From JBOHCT01 sp050699055 (lineage in GTDB: Bacteria; Actinomycetota; Actinomycetes; Streptosporangiales; JBOHCT01), in the NCBI GenBank assembly GCA_050699055.1, contig JBOHCT010000231.1, forward strand, positions 1 to 5,642: a DNA stretch of 5,642 nt. Direction: 5' to 3'. The notes below the pieces were generated by a model. It was not told the origin of the DNA. It ran no database searches and saw only the letters and a program-made list of their open reading frames with translations. Below are positions 4,829 through 5,642 of the stretch, piece by piece (positions within the stretch are counted from its first letter, which is position 1; each line of letters begins with the position of its first letter). Both the position numbers and the translations under genes were made by a program.

Positions 4829-5642
4829 GCCCGCTGGGGATCGGCCTCGTCCTCGCGTCCGCGGTCTGCCACGCCACATGGAACCTCTTCGCCAAGCGGG
4901 CGGAAGCGTCGGGCGCGGCGTTCGTCTGGCTGATGGCCTTGGCCGGGGCGACGATCTACGCCCCCGCGGCGGCGTACGTCTTCCTCACGACGCCGACCAC
5001 CGGAGCCGCGATCCTGGCGTTCGCCGTCAGCGCAGTCATCCACACGGCCTATTTCCTCACGCTCCAGCGGGGGTACGCCCACGGTGACCTCTCCGTCGTC
5101 TACCCCGTCGCGCGGGGCACCGGCCCCGCCCTCGCCAGCATCGGCGCTGTCGTGCTGCTGGCGGAGCGGCCCGCCCCCGTTCGCGTCGCGGGCATCGTGC
5201 TGATCTGCGGCGGCGTGCTCGCCCTCGGGCTACTCGAGCGCCGAAAGGACGCGTCGGCCGGCATGGCGCGGGCCGCGCTGATGTACGGGCTGGTCATCGG
5301 CGTCTTCATCGGGATCTACACGGTATGGGACGGGCACGCCGTCGCTGACTGGAACGCCGCACCGATCGCGCTCATGTGGGGCAACGACGTGGGCCGGACG
5401 GTGTTTCTCGCCCCGGTGATGGCACGGCGACGCGCGGCCGTGCGCGCGGCGTGGGCCGCGCACCGCTGGCGCGTCATCGGCGGCGGGGTGCTGAGCCCGC
5501 TGTCGTACATCCTCGTACTTACCGCGCTCACCTTCAGCCCCATCAGCGGGGTCGCCCCGCTACGCGAGTGCGGGGTGCTGCTCGGGGTCGCCTTCGGCGC
5601 CCGCCTGCTCGCCGAGGCGGACCCGCGGCGGCGCCTCGCGGC
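4825..5642 (+). CDS. EamA/DMT-family membrane transporter (3' end cut by window)
   Basis: The frame is open from ATG 4825 to the window edge, giving 272 codons of a drug/metabolite transporter superfamily protein. These usually have ten membrane helices in two EamA repeats and about 280-300 residues, so only the tail is missing. Hydrophobic segments lie at about residues 4-20, 33-53, 60-80, 89-113, 118-137, 149-166, 177-198, 215-235 and 242-263. Repeat 1 has the early HATWNLFAKR motif and the conserved LSVVYPVARGTGPALASIG (89-107) ending in LLAERP. Repeat 2 has the matching SPISGVAPLRE and LLAEADP. Basic loops (LERRKD, ARRRAAVRAA) suit the cytoplasmic side. The cargo is unknown; relatives export amino acids, metabolites or drugs. 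It is divergent from eno, with which it shares the 150-base promoter region. No frameshift or missing motif is seen. Confidence 0.88.
   Translation, partial: MSPLGIGLVLASAVCHATWNLFAKRAEASGAAFVWLMALAGATIYAPAAAYVFLTTPTTGAAILAFAVSAVIHTAYFLTLQRGYAHGDLSVVYPVARGTGPALASIGAVVLLAERPAPVRVAGIVLICGGVLALGLLERRKDASAGMARAALMYGLVIGVFIGIYTVWDGHAVADWNAAPIALMWGNDVGRTVFLAPVMARRRAAVRAAWAAHRWRVIGGGVLSPLSYILVLTALTFSPISGVAPLRECGVLLGVAFGARLLAEADPRRRLA

Overview
The window is high-GC DNA with strong G/C bias at third codon positions. It carries the enolase, FtsB/DivIC, DUF501 and Ppx/GppA gene order that is characteristic of Actinobacteria, so the source is very probably an actinomycete. Family or genus cannot be read from the sequence.

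Layout from left to right: (1) The last 18 codons of an unidentified + strand gene (1-57). (2) A 135-base gap with a small inverted repeat and a 20-codon coding-like stretch. (3) A + strand metal-dependent amidohydrolase (193-1429) whose whole family architecture is still readable, but which is split over three frames by two one-base losses. (4) A 147-base convergent gap (1430-1576) with imperfect hairpins that may act as a terminator. (5) A tightly packed minus-strand operon, read right to left as eno (4674-3385), ftsB/divIC-like (3388-2987), a DUF501 gene (3000-2512) and a Ppx/GppA phosphatase gene (2515-1577). (6) A 150-base divergent promoter region (4675-4824). (7) A + strand EamA/DMT-family membrane transporter that runs off the right edge (4825-5642).

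The operon joins a glycolytic enzyme, a divisome membrane protein, an uncharacterised conserved protein and a polyphosphate/(p)ppGpp-related phosphatase. All three junctions overlap, and two of them are four-base GTGA overlaps, so the genes are probably translationally coupled. The operon is a conserved actinobacterial housekeeping block. The amidohydrolase and the transporter look like accessory neighbours.

I found no mobile element, CRISPR array, tRNA or rRNA, and no convincing sign of a wholly new system. The points most worth a second look are the doubly frameshifted amidohydrolase, the chain of overlapping starts and stops, the mirrored TAGGGT elements with a possible 17-codon leader ORF in the divergent region, and the structured-looking noncoding patch beside the ppx stop.
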